A stretch of 64,000 nucleotides of DNA. It comes from Virgibacillus chiguensis (lineage in GTDB: Bacteria; Bacillota; Bacilli; Bacillales; Amphibacillaceae). The position numbers and the translations under genes are program-made. This document shows, piece by piece, positions 26,996 through 37,722 of the stretch. The notes beneath the pieces were generated by a model. The model was not told the origin of the DNA. It worked only from the letters and a program-made list of their open reading frames with translations, and ran no database searches. The first letter of the stretch is position 1. Every line of letters begins with the position of its first letter. The DNA lies in the NCBI RefSeq assembly GCF_900129865.1, contig NZ_FQXD01000005.1:1-64000 (forward strand), written 5' to 3'.

Positions 26996-27159
26996 AAAAT
27001 AACAATTTCAAAAACCTGTATGTGGTTGTTTTTATAAAAATTTAAATACTATATGTAGTGCATAAAATGATCTCTTAATCTTTTTGGGAGAGAACCATCT
27101 TATGGTTGTAGCTCAGTAAGTGCTTAATTCTAATTATTCAAAAAAATAAGGGGGTTATC

Positions 27160-27648
27160 ATGTTTACTAAGACGGAAAACTTTATTGGTATGACTGTTGC
27201 CGTTATTGTGTTTCTTGTTATTCTTTCGTTTATTGTTTCTATGTTTATTTTTATTTCTTTTGGTGTTATATATTTGCTTTCATATTTACCTTTTATTGAG
27301 TTTCATTATTTTTCTAGTTTTTGGCATAATGTATGGTACTTCTTTGGATTTTTACTTCTAAATGCATTGGTTTTAGGTTTAAGTGAAATTGTTGTTTTCA
27401 TAGATAGAAAAAATAAAAAAATAAATTCTTTGGAAGATATAAGTCCTTCAAATTTTATAGAATGGATAAAATTTATTATTATATTTGTTATTTATATGAA
27501 CGTGTTTACCCTCATTTCTGATAGATTAGACGCTACTATATTAGGTTCTACATTAATTGCTTTTTCTTTTGTTTTTTTCTTTTTTGTTGTAGGTAAAATT
27601 ATTGATATAATTGCTGATGATGAAAAAGAAAAAATAGTTCCAAGCTAA
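27160..27648 (+). CDS. small membrane protein, possibly YrvL-like
   Basis: 162 residues, four strongly hydrophobic helices (about 12-45, 57-81, 102-122 and 128-152) separated by a basic loop (DRKNKKINSLEDI). ATG follows AAGGGGGT. Size and topology recall the YrvL group of membrane regulatory proteins in Bacillus, but I see no diagnostic motif and would keep it as hypothetical. A good terminator lies downstream, so it is its own unit. Confidence 0.6.
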   Translation: MFTKTENFIGMTVAVIVFLVILSFIVSMFIFISFGVIYLLSYLPFIEFHYFSSFWHNVWYFFGFLLLNALVLGLSEIVVFIDRKNKKINSLEDISPSNFIEWIKFIIIFVIYMNVFTLISDRLDATILGSTLIAFSFVFFFFVVGKIIDIIADDEKEKIVPS

Positions 27649-27679
27649 AGGAAAAGATATAATTGTCAATAAACAAATA

Positions 27680-27727
27680 TGAGCTAGGCTTTTTAAAGCA
27701 ATTACAAAATGCCTAGCTATTCTTTTT
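27680..27727 (+). terminator. terminator after the small membrane protein gene
   Basis: GAGCTAGGC(TT) and GCCTAGCT pair around about 22 bases, followed by ATTCTTTTTT. Confidence 0.75.
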
Positions 27728-27729
27728 TG

Positions 27730-27930
27730 CACCGTCAACAACGTAGCGAGTGGAACGAAACGACACGAAATCATGGGTTTGCAGACGCCTTATGACAAGC
27801 TCAAGTCCTTTTATTAGTCGGCTTCCCTATTTAGCACGAACTGCTGATGACTTAGCTTAGCGCGATTCGTGTAGTCTCCTAGTTGCTGGGCGATGGAGTC
27901 GGACGTGGCTATTCGGTTAAATCGGTACCC
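27730..27930 (-). repeat. dispersed intergenic repeat, family 1, copy F (reverse orientation)
   Basis: On the minus strand it reads CGCCCAGCAACTAGGAGAC, GCTAAGCTAAGTCATCAGC, GTTCGTGCTAAATAGGGAAG, CCGACTAATA and GTTCCACTCGCTACGTTG, the same order of blocks as the plus-strand copies. More diverged than copies B, D and E. Confidence 0.7.
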
Positions 27931-27965
27931 ACATAGCAACCATGTTTATACTTTTTTATCTTATG

Positions 27966-28005
27966 GAAAGAGCGATCCAAGCATGTTGCTGGATCGCTCT
28001 TTCCG
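27966..28005 (-). terminator. terminator of the luciferase-like monooxygenase gene
   Basis: GGAAAGAGCGATCCA and TGGATCGCTCTTTCC form a nearly perfect stem just past the stop codon. Confidence 0.75.
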
Positions 28006-28010
28006 TGTCG

Positions 28011-29042
28011 TTAGTTATTTGCTTCGTCCATTAATTCGCTAATTATTTCAAAGGAACGCAAGCGATCCTCTAAATGATAGATTTGTGAACTAATAATCAT
28101 TTCATCCGCTTCTGTTTTTTCCAAGAAATGCTCTAATCCTTGCTTCACGGTTTCTTTGCTACCAATAATGGTTGTTGTCGGATCAAGCGTTTGCTTAATA
28201 GCTTGCAATTCGAATGCAGAGAAATGTGCTTCTACGTTTTCTATTGGTGCTTTAAGTTTTGTCGGTTGCCCACGACGTAAATGCAAGAACTGTTGTTGCA
28301 ACGAGGTAGCAATATAATTTGCTTTTTCATCTGTATCTGCCGCAATAACGTTTACACCTACCATGGCATGAGGCTTTTGAAGTTGTTCCGATGCTTGGAA
28401 TTGCTCCCTGTATAGTCGTAAAGCTGGTATGGTATATGCAGGAGCAAAGTGACTAGCAAACGAGAAAGGCAACCCCTTTTGTGCAGCTAATCTGGCGCTA
28501 AAGTCACTGGAGCCTAATAGCCAAATAGGAATATTCAAACCTTGACCAGGCACAGCTTTCACTTTAGATATTGGTTCTTTGGCAAAATAGTCCTGTAATT
28601 CATTTACTTGCATCGGAAAATCTTCCACCCGCATGTTTAACGTTCTGCGCAAAGCATATGACGTTGCTTGGTCTGTTCCAGGGGCGCGCCCTAGACCTAG
28701 ATCGATTCTACCTGGGTAAAGCGACTCTAACGTGCCAAACTGTTCAGCAATGACGAGTGTCGCATGATTCGGCAACATAACCCCGCCTGCACCCACCCGA
28801 ATATGGTTCGTTTTTTCGGCAATATGTCCGATTAGGACAGAGGTTGCTGAACTCGCGATACCAGGCATATTATGATGCTCCGCTAACCAATAACGGTTAA
28901 ATCCGAGCGCTTCTACATGCTTTGCTAATTCCACACTATGTTGAAAAGATTCCCTTGGATTACTACCTTCATTTACCGGAGCTAAATCTAACACCGATAG
29001 TGGAATGCGATGAAAGGTTTTTTGTTTAGACAATGATACCAT
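28011..29042 (-). CDS. LLM-class flavin-dependent oxidoreductase
   Basis: Luciferase-like TIM-barrel monooxygenase of about 343 residues, of the group near YvbT/YddN. Typical segments are [51 protein letters not shown] and [14 protein letters not shown]. It uses reduced flavin supplied by a reductase to oxidise an unknown substrate. The start is uncertain: ATG 29042 (MVSLSK) or TTG 29033, the latter better spaced from AAGGGA. Single gene, opposite to the glutamate synthase operon. Confidence 0.85.
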   Translation of the reverse strand: MVSLSKQKTFHRIPLSVLDLAPVNEGSNPRESFQHSVELAKHVEALGFNRYWLAEHHNMPGIASSATSVLIGHIAEKTNHIRVGAGGVMLPNHATLVIAEQFGTLESLYPGRIDLGLGRAPGTDQATSYALRRTLNMRVEDFPMQVNELQDYFAKEPISKVKAVPGQGLNIPIWLLGSSDFSARLAAQKGLPFSFASHFAPAYTIPALRLYREQFQASEQLQKPHAMVGVNVIAADTDEKANYIATSLQQQFLHLRRGQPTKLKAPIENVEAHFSAFELQAIKQTLDPTTTIIGSKETVKQGLEHFLEKTEADEMIISSQIYHLEDRLRSFEIISELMDEANN

Positions 29043-29326
29043 TCCCTTCATTCTTCTTAATAAGCAATGATAAGTTTTTTTCTGCTTACCGTCCAATGAT
29101 CGGCTTATAGCACGACGATTATTGATGCAGCTTACTACTTGCTAGCAGAATTAAAGAATAGCTTTCGTAAAAAATATTTTATATAATAGAAATCTATCAT
29201 GGTATGGTGGAAAAAGCGCTTAACCTCATGCATTCATCATGCATGGTAAATTTATAAAGATTGACATGACAGCGTTTTCAATAAGTAAAATTAAATCAAT
29301 TTGCATGAAAATAATTTATCAGAATT

Positions 29327-29355
29327 TTGAGTTAAACGTTCGTTTGTGATATAGT
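29327..29355 (+). promoter_or_regulatory. probable gltB promoter
   Basis: TTGAGT (29327-29332) and TATAGT (29350-29355) at 17-base spacing. The resulting leader would be about 240 nt long. Confidence 0.5.
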
Positions 29356-29407
29356 AATACTACACTTTTTTCGCCTTAGGAAAAAGGCATATCGCCTACC
29401 GTATAAG

Positions 29408-29472
29408 AAACCACTGTGGTTCGTCGCATTGGGAGAACCACCACCTGCAATGAAAAGCACTTGCAGGTGTGT
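29408..29472 (+). promoter_or_regulatory. two tandem hairpins in the gltB leader
   Basis: First stem GTGGTTC...GAACCAC, then directly CACCTGCAA...TTGCAGGTG with a ten-base loop. No T-run follows the second stem, so a classic terminator is unlikely. A similar two-stem arrangement lies upstream of gltD at 34400-34460. Confidence 0.45.
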
Positions 29473-29602
29473 TATTTATACAAAAATGATAGCTTTCATT
29501 TTAAGCGAGTCTTTTAAAAAGTAGGCAACGAATGCAAGGTAATTTTTCAAAATCATCAAAAAATAAACAGACATAACAGATGTCAAGGAAGGGGATAGTT
29601 GA

Positions 29603-32600
29603 ATGACAAAAAAGGATTTCCCGAAAGCGCAAGGATTGTATCATCCTGACTTTGAACATGAAGCCTGTGGCATTGGAATGATTGCCAATATTAACGGAAA
29701 GAAAACACATAATATTGTGCAAAATGCCATCAATCTATTGTGTAATATGGAACACAGAGGCGGTCAATCTGCCGATACGAGTACTGGTGATGGGGCGGGA
29801 ATTTTAACACAAATACCAGATCGCTTCTTTCAAAAACAATGTGCCAAAGAAGGGATAGAACTCCCTGCTCAAGGGGAGTACGGTGTAGGAATGCTCTTTC
29901 TTCCTCAGGATCATGAAATTCGTTTGCAAACAAAAGCCATGTTTGAACAGATTATACGTGAAGAAGGTCAGCATTTTCTTGGTTGGAGACCTGTACCGAC
30001 GAATGAATCATTTATAGGTGAATTGGCAATGCAGAAAAAGCCGACCATACGGCAAATCTTCATTCAAAAAGCAACAGATATACAAGATCAACAAGCTTTT
30101 GAACGCAAATTATATGTGATTCGTAAACGAATGGAACAAGCCGTAACGATTCATGCTGAGCTTGACGATGTGTATATTTGTAGTCTCTCAACAACGACCA
30201 TTGTTTATAAGGGGATGCTTATCCCTGAACAGTTAGATGCATTTTATATTGATTTAAACCACCCAGATTTTAAATCAGCACTTGCTTTAGTACATTCCAG
30301 ATTTAGCACGAATACTTTCCCAAGCTGGAAAAGATCCCACCCAAATCGATACACGATTCATAATGGCGAATTTAATACATTACGCGGCAATGTCAATTGG
30401 ATGCGAGCACGAGAAAAATTATGTTCTTCTCCTTATTTTTCCGAAGTAGATATGCAAAAGATACTTCCCGTTATTGATTACGATGGCAGTGATTCATCAA
30501 TATTCGATAATACGTTTGAATTTTTGCATTTATCAGGAAGGTCTTTAGCACATACTGCCATGATGATGATACCTGAATCATGGGCAAATGATACGACGAT
30601 GCGTGCGGAACGGCGCGATTTTTATGATTACCACAGTTCATTCATGGAGCCTTGGGATGGGCCAGCAGCGCTTGTCTTTTCCGATGGTAGACAAATAGGA
30701 GCTTGTTTAGATCGTAATGGTTTGCGCCCTGCTCGGTATTATGTTACGAAAGACGGTATGATTGTGCTTGGTTCTGAGGTAGGCGCATTAGATATTTTTG
30801 CCGATGATATTCTTTATAAACGGCGACTCGAGCCAGGTCGCATGTTATTAGTGGATTTGGAGAAAGGGATTATTGTTCCAGATGATGATATTAAGTTACA
30901 AGCTGCTACGGAACAGCCTTATAAAGCATGGTTACAAAATAAAGTAGCACTTGAAGATATCCCAGATGTTCCAGAACAATCAGGAAGAGAAGAAGCCGAT
31001 TTGTTCATGCAACAGCAAGCTTTTGGTTACACAAGAGAGGATTTACAAAAAATAATAAAACCTTTGGTGAAGGACGGGAAAGACCCGATTGGCTCGATGG
31101 GATATGATTCGCCACTAGCCGTATTATCGAAAAAACCTCAATTATTATACAACTATTTTAAACAACTTTTTGCCCAAGTGACCAATCCACCAATCGACGC
31201 TATTCGGGAGAAATTAATTACTATGACAGAAACGAGTATTGGAGCAGAAGGGAATCTAGTGCGACCAACAGCAGATAGCTGTCGGCAAATACGATTACAA
31301 ACCCCTATTCTAACGTGTAAGGAATTAGATAAAATACGTTATCAACAGTTAGAAGGGCTAAAGGCGACCACATTGTCTATTCATTTTCGTGTACATGCAA
31401 CAGAAAATAAGCTAGAAACAGCACTACAGCAGCTGTTTGCAGTAGCTGACCAAGCAGTAGAAAACGGGGCGGTACTGATAATTTTGTCAGATCGTGGCAT
31501 TAATCAGCATAAGGCAGCCATTCCTGCTCTATTAGCTGTGTCAGGATTGCATCATCATTTTATTCGCAAAGGGATGCGAACAAAGATTAGCTTATTAGTT
31601 GAAACAGGGGAAGCGCGAGAAGTGCATCATTTTGCTACATTGCTTGGCTATGGTGCTGAAGCGATTACCCCTTATTTGGCCCACCAAACGATAGAAGCAA
31701 TGGTTACAGCGGAGGAAATTACTGCATTTTCAGCGGAGAAGGCAATTCAAACATATAACCAATCCGTGACAAATGGAATTATTAAAGTGCTATCGAAAAT
31801 GGGAATTTCAACGATTCAAAGTTATCGTGGGGCGCAAATTTTTGAAGCAATTGGCATAAATAAATCCGTTATTGACAACTATTTTACACACACAGCGTCC
31901 AGATTGGGTGGAATTGGGTTGGATATAATTGAACAAGAAACGTGTATGCGACATGAGCGAGCATTTAACCCGACGCGTGGGGGAAATAGCACTCTGGAAT
32001 CAGGGGATGAATATCAATACCGCAAAGATGGGGAGGGCCATCAATATAATCCTCAAACGATTCATACTTTGCAGCATGCTTGTCGTACTGGAAATTATGA
32101 ATTGTTTCAGGAGTATTCAAAGCTATTGACCGACGAAAGAAAGAATTTGCAATCGTTACGTGGGTTGTTAACCTTTAAAAAACGCAAGTCAATCCCAGTA
32201 GAAGAAGTAGAATCTGTTGCCTCCATATGTGCGAGATTTAAGACAGGCGCTATGTCATTTGGTTCGATTAGTAAAGAAGCGCATGAAACGTTAGCAATTG
32301 CTATGAACCGGATAGGAGGGCGGAGTAATAGTGGAGAAGGTGGCGAATCCCCTGATCGCTTTACCCGTGATGCCAACGGCGACTTACGACGCAGTGCAAT
32401 TAAACAAGTTGCTTCAGGAAGGTTTGGTGTTAACAGCCATTATCTTGTCCATGCAGATGAAATTCAAATTAAGGTTGCACAAGGGGCAAAGCCTGGAGAA
32501 GGAGGACAACTGCCAGCAAATAAGGTATATCCATGGGTGGCAGAAGTTCGCGGATCTACTCCAGGGGTTGAACTTATTTCCCCGCCTCCACATCACGACA

Positions 32601-34204
32601 TTTATTCCATTGAAGATTTGGCGGAACTTATTTACAATTTAAAAAATGCAAACCCAAACGCCCGTATTAGCGTGAAACTTGTTTCCGCGGTGGGGGTTGG
32701 AACAATTGCTGCTGGTGTTGCTAAAGGGCGTGCTGACCTTGTATTAATTAGTGGTTATGATGGTGGTACAGGTGCTGCTCCAAGAACGAGTGTGAAGCAC
32801 ACTGGACTACCATGGGAAATTGGTCTAGCAGAGACGCATCAAACATTATTATTAAACGGACTAAGAGACCGAATTGTTGTCGAAACAGATGGAAAGATGA
32901 TGACAGGACGAGACGTTGTCATCGCTAGTCTGTTAGGAGCAGAGGAATTTGGGTTTTCCACAGCACCCTTAGTGGCGCTTGGTTGTGTGATGATGCGGGT
33001 TTGTCACTTAGATACTTGTCCAGTCGGTATAGCAACCCAAAATCCAGAGTTACGGAAGAAATTTACGGGAGATCCTGACCACGTCGTCAATTTCATGACG
33101 TTTATTGCCCAGGAAACACGTGAAATGATGGCATCTTTAGGCTTTCGAACCATTAATGAAATGATCGGTAGAACGGATGTTTTAGAAGTCAACGAAAGTA
33201 TTGCGCATTGGAAGGCAAAAGGGATTGATTTATCAGCGCTTCTTTATCAGCCAGATGTACCAGACCCCGTAGGGCGCTATGCAACGATGGACCAACAGCA
33301 TGGCATTGAAAAAACATTGGATTTCCAGGAGTTAATTCCAAATTGTCGCGAGGCTTTGGAACACAAGCAGCCCGTCGAATTCACAACAGCTATTCGGAAT
33401 ATAAACCGAGTGACGGGTACTTTATTAGGAAGCGAAGTGACGCGGCGTTACGGAGAAGAAGGTTTACCCGAGGATACCATTAAACTGAATTTTTGTGGAT
33501 CTGCTGGACAAAGCTTTGGTGCTTTTATTCCACCAGGTATGACTTTGCGGTTAATTGGAGATGCCAATGATTTTGTTGGAAAAGGGTTATCTGGCGGTAA
33601 ACTAGTTGTGCATCCTGACCCAATTGTTACCTTTGCTCCCGAAAAGAACACGATTATTGGAAACGTAGCGTTTTACGGCGCATCTCGTGGAGAAGCTTTT
33701 ATTCGTGGTATTGCTGGTGAACGGTTTGCTGTTAGAAATAGCGGTGCTACTTTAGTTGTTGAAGGTGTCGGTGATCATGGTTGTGAATATATGACTGGTG
33801 GAACCGTAGTCGTTCTTGGTAAGACAGGACGAAATTTTGCAGCTGGTATGTCTGGTGGAACGGCTTATGTACTAGATGAAGAAGGAACATTTCGTTCTCA
33901 TATAAATGGTGAGTTAGTTGCCATACAATCGTTAACGGACGAGCGAGAGATTGGTCAGCTCGCGCAATTAATAAAACAGCATGTCACAGCAACGAATAGT
34001 AGTCATGCGGAGCGTATTTTAAACTATTGGGATAAATATGTACATCAATTTGTGAAAGTTGTTCCTATTGCTTATGTGCAAATGCAAGAAAAAATTCAAG
34101 CTTTAAAAGATCAAGGATATAGCAAATTTGATGCAGAAATGGCTGCGTTTCAAGCAAGTAAGCAAGGAGAGAAAGTGGAAAAACCAGTAGGTGTTCTGCA
34201 TTAA
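29603..34204 (+). CDS. gltB: glutamate synthase large subunit
   Basis: Makes two glutamates from glutamine and 2-oxoglutarate; 1533 residues, full length. A 21-residue propeptide precedes the nucleophilic C22 (EACGIGMIAN) of the type II glutaminase domain (to about 420). The central and FMN-binding domains follow, with GGRSNSGEGGES and the [3Fe-4S] motif C-x5-C-x4-C (CVMMRVCHLDTC) near residue 1135. The C-terminal beta-helix has repeated G-x-x-G motifs. Start ATG lies after AAGGGG. Called gltA in Bacillus subtilis nomenclature. The small subunit is the next gene. Confidence 0.97.
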   Translation: MTKKDFPKAQGLYHPDFEHEACGIGMIANINGKKTHNIVQNAINLLCNMEHRGGQSADTSTGDGAGILTQIPDRFFQKQCAKEGIELPAQGEYGVGMLFLPQDHEIRLQTKAMFEQIIREEGQHFLGWRPVPTNESFIGELAMQKKPTIRQIFIQKATDIQDQQAFERKLYVIRKRMEQAVTIHAELDDVYICSLSTTTIVYKGMLIPEQLDAFYIDLNHPDFKSALALVHSRFSTNTFPSWKRSHPNRYTIHNGEFNTLRGNVNWMRAREKLCSSPYFSEVDMQKILPVIDYDGSDSSIFDNTFEFLHLSGRSLAHTAMMMIPESWANDTTMRAERRDFYDYHSSFMEPWDGPAALVFSDGRQIGACLDRNGLRPARYYVTKDGMIVLGSEVGALDIFADDILYKRRLEPGRMLLVDLEKGIIVPDDDIKLQAATEQPYKAWLQNKVALEDIPDVPEQSGREEADLFMQQQAFGYTREDLQKIIKPLVKDGKDPIGSMGYDSPLAVLSKKPQLLYNYFKQLFAQVTNPPIDAIREKLITMTETSIGAEGNLVRPTADSCRQIRLQTPILTCKELDKIRYQQLEGLKATTLSIHFRVHATENKLETALQQLFAVADQAVENGAVLIILSDRGINQHKAAIPALLAVSGLHHHFIRKGMRTKISLLVETGEAREVHHFATLLGYGAEAITPYLAHQTIEAMVTAEEITAFSAEKAIQTYNQSVTNGIIKVLSKMGISTIQSYRGAQIFEAIGINKSVIDNYFTHTASRLGGIGLDIIEQETCMRHERAFNPTRGGNSTLESGDEYQYRKDGEGHQYNPQTIHTLQHACRTGNYELFQEYSKLLTDERKNLQSLRGLLTFKKRKSIPVEEVESVASICARFKTGAMSFGSISKEAHETLAIAMNRIGGRSNSGEGGESPDRFTRDANGDLRRSAIKQVASGRFGVNSHYLVHADEIQIKVAQGAKPGEGGQLPANKVYPWVAEVRGSTPGVELISPPPHHDIYSIEDLAELIYNLKNANPNARISVKLVSAVGVGTIAAGVAKGRADLVLISGYDGGTGAAPRTSVKHTGLPWEIGLAETHQTLLLNGLRDRIVVETDGKMMTGRDVVIASLLGAEEFGFSTAPLVALGCVMMRVCHLDTCPVGIATQNPELRKKFTGDPDHVVNFMTFIAQETREMMASLGFRTINEMIGRTDVLEVNESIAHWKAKGIDLSALLYQPDVPDPVGRYATMDQQHGIEKTLDFQELIPNCREALEHKQPVEFTTAIRNINRVTGTLLGSEVTRRYGEEGLPEDTIKLNFCGSAGQSFGAFIPPGMTLRLIGDANDFVGKGLSGGKLVVHPDPIVTFAPEKNTIIGNVAFYGASRGEAFIRGIAGERFAVRNSGATLVVEGVGDHGCEYMTGGTVVVLGKTGRNFAAGMSGGTAYVLDEEGTFRSHINGELVAIQSLTDEREIGQLAQLIKQHVTATNSSHAERILNYWDKYVHQFVKVVPIAYVQMQEKIQALKDQGYSKFDAEMAAFQASKQGEKVEKPVGVLH

Positions 34205-34247
34205 ATTTTTTATCCGAAATATAAACCTCAGTTAAAAAATTGGCGTA

Positions 34248-34277
34248 TTGCGTTGTACAAGTCAAGCGGGAGATAAT
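34248..34277 (+). promoter_or_regulatory. possible internal promoter before gltD
   Basis: TTGCGT (34248-34253), 18 bases, GATAAT (34272-34277). It would give the small subunit a separate transcript with a leader of about 240 nt. Confidence 0.35.
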
Positions 34278-34295
34278 ACGTATAAAAACCAGTGG

Positions 34296-34465
34296 GGATA
34301 ACTGGAATAACTCTCCCTACTGTTTGTAGATCTATATGTCTAATTGCATGTGACATATTATTGAAGATCCTTACGAATGCATGAACGCCAAACTAATTAG
34401 ATACTCCAGTGGGAAAGGCTTAAGTATCCACTCTACCTGCATTGGAAAGTAACAGGTGCCACTAG
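34296..34465 (+). promoter_or_regulatory. hairpin-rich leader of gltD
   Basis: CCAGT/ACTGG near 34300-34316, AGTGG/CCACT near 34405-34430, then ACCTG/CAGGT near 34434-34460. The 321-base spacer is unusual between glt genes, which in Bacillus subtilis are only a few bases apart (recalled). No gene is present in it. Confidence 0.4.
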
Positions 34466-34525
34466 CACAGACCATTTTTAGGACGGAAAAGTAATGTCTA
34501 AACATACTATAGAAGGAGGGTTTTG

Positions 34526-36013
34526 ATGGGGAAACAGACTGGATTTATGGAATATGCAAGACAAACGAGACATGGGCGAGATGCAAAAGAACGGACGAAA
34601 GACTGGTTCGATTACACTATTCCTTTAAGTGAAACAGAAGTGCAAAAGCAAGGTGCGCGCTGTATGGACTGTGGCGTGCCAACATGCCATGTAGGTATGG
34701 AAATAGAGGGCGTTACTTCCGGTTGCCCTGTATATCATTTCATTCCCGAATGGAACGAATTGGTTTATGAAGGACGATGGCAGGAAGCGTTAGCGCGTGA
34801 ACATGAGCAAAATAATTTTCCTGAATTCACTGGTATTGCTTGCCCCGCCCCTTGTGAAGGAGCTTGTGTGCTAGGAATTAATGAGCCACCTGTGGCAATT
34901 CGAACAATAGAGCGTTCCATTATTGAAAAAGGTTTTGCAGAAGGATGGGTAGTGCCAAATATACCAACGGAGCGAACAGGGAAAAAAGTTGCTGTTGTAG
35001 GTTCAGGCCCAGCAGGTTTAGCTGCTGCTGCACAGTTAAATAAAGCAGGGCATCTCGTGACGGTGTTTGAACGTGATGATCGAATTGGCGGCCTGCTCAC
35101 ATATGGAATTCCAGAAATGAAGCTCTCGTATGATATTGTCATGCGACGTGTAAATATTTTAAAACAAGAGGGTATCACCTTTGTTACCAATACGGAGATA
35201 GGTAAAGACTTGACATATGAGGAATTAAACAGTACATTCGATGCCATCATCCTTTGTGGGGGTGCCACAGTGCACAGGAATATTCAAGTAGAGGGAAGTA
35301 AGCTGAAAGGTATTTATCGGGCGATGGACTTTCTTCATGCGAACACAAAAAGTTTATTAGATTCCAATTTACAGGATGAAAATTATATCTCTGCACGTGA
35401 CAAAGATGTCATCGTTATTGGGGGTGGTGATACAGGAACCGATTGCTTGGCAACAGCAGTACGTCATCATTGTAAAAGTCTTACACAATTTGATATTTAT
35501 GATAAAAAAGGACTTACACGTGATAGTGCCACAAATCCATGGCCACAATATCCTAAAATACATCGTGTAGAATATGGACATAAAGAAGCTGCTAGCGTTT
35601 TTGGTAAGGATCCGAGAGCCTATGCGGTTATGACGAAAAGGTTTGTCGGCGATGACAAAGGTCATGTGAAAGAGATTCATACGGTTGGTGTGAAACTTCG
35701 CTATGATGCAGAAGGAAATAAAATTCGTGAAGAAATCCCAGGAACAGAAAAAGTTTGGCCGGCAGATTTAGTTCTTATCGCCATTGGTTTTAAAGGTCCA
35801 GAGCAAAGCTTACTTGAGCAAATAGGTGTACAAACAACAGAAAAAACCACTGTAGCCGCAGCGCATGATGATTATCGGACGAATATAGAAGGTGTGTTTG
35901 CCGCAGGAGATATGCGCCGTGGGCAGAGTCTCATTGTTTGGGCAATTAACGAAGGACGTGGTGTAGCAAGAGAATGTGATCGTTACTTAATGGGAGAAAC
36001 GATGTTGCCTTAA
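34526..36013 (+). CDS. gltD: glutamate synthase small subunit
   Basis: NADPH-oxidising beta subunit, 495 residues from ATG 34526, close behind AAGGAGGG. N-terminal cysteine motifs for [4Fe-4S] clusters ([36 protein letters not shown]) precede an FAD domain at [17 protein letters not shown] and an NADPH domain at [17 protein letters not shown]. The last motif [14 protein letters not shown] contacts FAD. It delivers electrons to the large subunit. Confidence 0.96.
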   Translation: MGKQTGFMEYARQTRHGRDAKERTKDWFDYTIPLSETEVQKQGARCMDCGVPTCHVGMEIEGVTSGCPVYHFIPEWNELVYEGRWQEALAREHEQNNFPEFTGIACPAPCEGACVLGINEPPVAIRTIERSIIEKGFAEGWVVPNIPTERTGKKVAVVGSGPAGLAAAAQLNKAGHLVTVFERDDRIGGLLTYGIPEMKLSYDIVMRRVNILKQEGITFVTNTEIGKDLTYEELNSTFDAIILCGGATVHRNIQVEGSKLKGIYRAMDFLHANTKSLLDSNLQDENYISARDKDVIVIGGGDTGTDCLATAVRHHCKSLTQFDIYDKKGLTRDSATNPWPQYPKIHRVEYGHKEAASVFGKDPRAYAVMTKRFVGDDKGHVKEIHTVGVKLRYDAEGNKIREEIPGTEKVWPADLVLIAIGFKGPEQSLLEQIGVQTTEKTTVAAAHDDYRTNIEGVFAAGDMRRGQSLIVWAINEGRGVARECDRYLMGETMLP

Positions 36014-36250
36014 TAAAATGTAGAGGAGTTCTTCAGTTTGGTTATCTATAAAGGGGAATCTCCTTCTTCATTAAATGTGCTATTTACCCTCGTTTTCAGG
36101 AAAAGATGTTATAAACACTAAAAGTACAAACGTAGAGATTTGCAACAAATTCTATCATGAAGTAAGATAATATGGTGAATCATTATTATGATGAAAGACG
36201 GAAGATCGGATACTCTGGAAATGAGATTATCTAGAAATGAGGGTAAATGC

Positions 36251-37318
36251 ATGAGTAAATCATCCATTTATGGATTAACATATGAACAGCTGAAGGATTG
36301 GCTAATGGAACATGGGCAGCAACGATTTCGTGTCGATCAGGTGTGGAACTGGCTGTATAAGAAACGTATTCATCAATTTTCGGACATGAAAAATGTGAAC
36401 AAACAGACGATCGCGCTGTTGGAAGAGCATTTTGTACTAGGAACGTTAGAAGAAGAAATAAAGCAGGAATCAAAAGACGGCACGATTAAATTTTTGTTTC
36501 GTTTAGCAGATGGTAACTTAATTGAAACGGTGTTAATGCGGTTTAATTATGGTTTATCTGTTTGTGTAACTACGCAGGTAGGCTGTAATATTGGCTGTAG
36601 CTTCTGTGCAAGTGGGTTATTAAGCAAAAGCCGCGACTTAACAAGTGGGGAAATCGTCGAACAGATTATGATGGTGCAAAAGCATTTAGATACGCGGGAA
36701 AAAGATGAAAGAGTAAGCCATATTGTTGTCATGGGTATCGGTGAACCGTTGGATAATTTTACGCATTTGATGGATTTCATATATGTTGTCAATGATGATA
36801 AAGGTTTAAACATTGGAGCTAGACATATTACCGTATCGACAAGCGGGCTCGCTCATAAAATTTATCAATTTGCCGATACAGGTGTGCAAGTAAATTTAGC
36901 GATTTCCCTTCATGCACCAAACAATGAATTGCGCCGCAGTATTATGAAGATTAATAAGGCGTTTCCTATTGAAAAGCTGATGAAGTCTGTTGATTACTAT
37001 TTGGAAAAGACGAATCGTCGTATTACGTATGAATATATTATGCTGAAAGATGTTAATGATCATAAGGAAGAAGCGATACAGTTGGCTAATTTATTGAAGA
37101 ATCACCGTAAATTAGCCTATGTGAATTTGATTCCTTACAATCCGGTAGACGAGCACAGTCATTATCAACGTAGTGATTCGGAAACCATTCAAGCGTTTTT
37201 TGAAACATTAAAGGATCAAGGTATTCATTGTGGCGTACGTTGGGAAAATGGAGCGGATATTGATGCGGCTTGTGGTCAATTAAGAAGTAAACAAATCAAA
37301 AAAGAAACAGCAAAATAA
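36251..37318 (+). CDS. rlmN: 23S rRNA (adenine-2503-C2)-methyltransferase RlmN
   Basis: Radical-SAM methyltransferase of 355 residues that methylates A2503 in 23S rRNA and A37 in some tRNAs. The cluster motif is CNIGCSFC near residues 113-120, a GEPLDNF motif follows near 170, and the second catalytic Cys is in DAACGQLR near 345. An intact N-terminal helical domain and the overall length favour RlmN over the resistance enzyme Cfr. The start at ATG 36251 follows GAGGG; in-frame codons back to 36188 are not conserved in the family. Confidence 0.95.
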   Translation: MSKSSIYGLTYEQLKDWLMEHGQQRFRVDQVWNWLYKKRIHQFSDMKNVNKQTIALLEEHFVLGTLEEEIKQESKDGTIKFLFRLADGNLIETVLMRFNYGLSVCVTTQVGCNIGCSFCASGLLSKSRDLTSGEIVEQIMMVQKHLDTREKDERVSHIVVMGIGEPLDNFTHLMDFIYVVNDDKGLNIGARHITVSTSGLAHKIYQFADTGVQVNLAISLHAPNNELRRSIMKINKAFPIEKLMKSVDYYLEKTNRRITYEYIMLKDVNDHKEEAIQLANLLKNHRKLAYVNLIPYNPVDEHSHYQRSDSETIQAFFETLKDQGIHCGVRWENGADIDAACGQLRSKQIKKETAK

Positions 37319-37319
37319 A

Positions 37320-37356
37320 CAAAGGAGCTAAGCAAAAAGCTTAGGCTCCTTTGTTT
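37320..37356 (+). terminator. rlmN terminator
   Basis: AAAGGAGC(TAAGC) and (GCTTA)GGCTCCTTT pair around AAAAA, followed by GTTTTG. Confidence 0.85.
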
Positions 37357-37625
37357 TGGTCTAGGAAATTATAAAATTTTGCAGCTAGATAAACTTCCTA
37401 AGTTATTTAACCACGTCCGGATCCAGCGCCCAGCAACTAGGCGACTTCACTCCATTGCCCTAAGATAAGTCATCATCGGTTCGTGCTAAATAGGAAGGCC
37501 GACTAAAGACAGGATTGCCGGAGGGCGCCGGCATACTCCTGTTACAGGAGCATGATTCCTAAAACTTTCGTTGATTATAGCTCCACTCGCTACGTTGCTA
37601 ACCGGGCGCCCCGAGCCTTTGTGCT
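37356..37625 (+). repeat. dispersed intergenic repeat, family 1, copy D (fullest copy)
   Basis: GGTCTAGGAAATTATAAAAT leads to the core 37418-37617. Blocks are CCAGCGCCCAGCAACTAGGC, CATCATCGGTTCGTGC, AAATAGGAAGGCCGACTAAA, a GCCGGAGGGCGCCGGC stem, CTCCTGTTACAGGAG, and GCTAACCGGGCGCCCCGAGC. The outer GGATCCAGCGCCC and GGGCGCCCCGAGCC are imperfect inverted ends. The remaining 37626-37722 is plain spacer. Confidence 0.75.
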
Positions 37626-37722
37626 GCTTTATATAAGAAAAACGATTCTTCCATCATGAAATTCGGTGATAAAACAAGCTTTTCTAAAAAGATAAGGGAG
37701 ATTTCCTACATGTACTATTTGG

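Noticed and set aside
29313-29328. CodY box upstream of gltB
   Set aside because: The best alignment to AATTTTCWGAAAATT has about four mismatches, too weak in AT-rich DNA to report.
36251-37318. Cfr-type antibiotic-resistance methyltransferase
   Set aside because: N-terminal domain, length and overall sequence fit the housekeeping RlmN; no mobile context around it.
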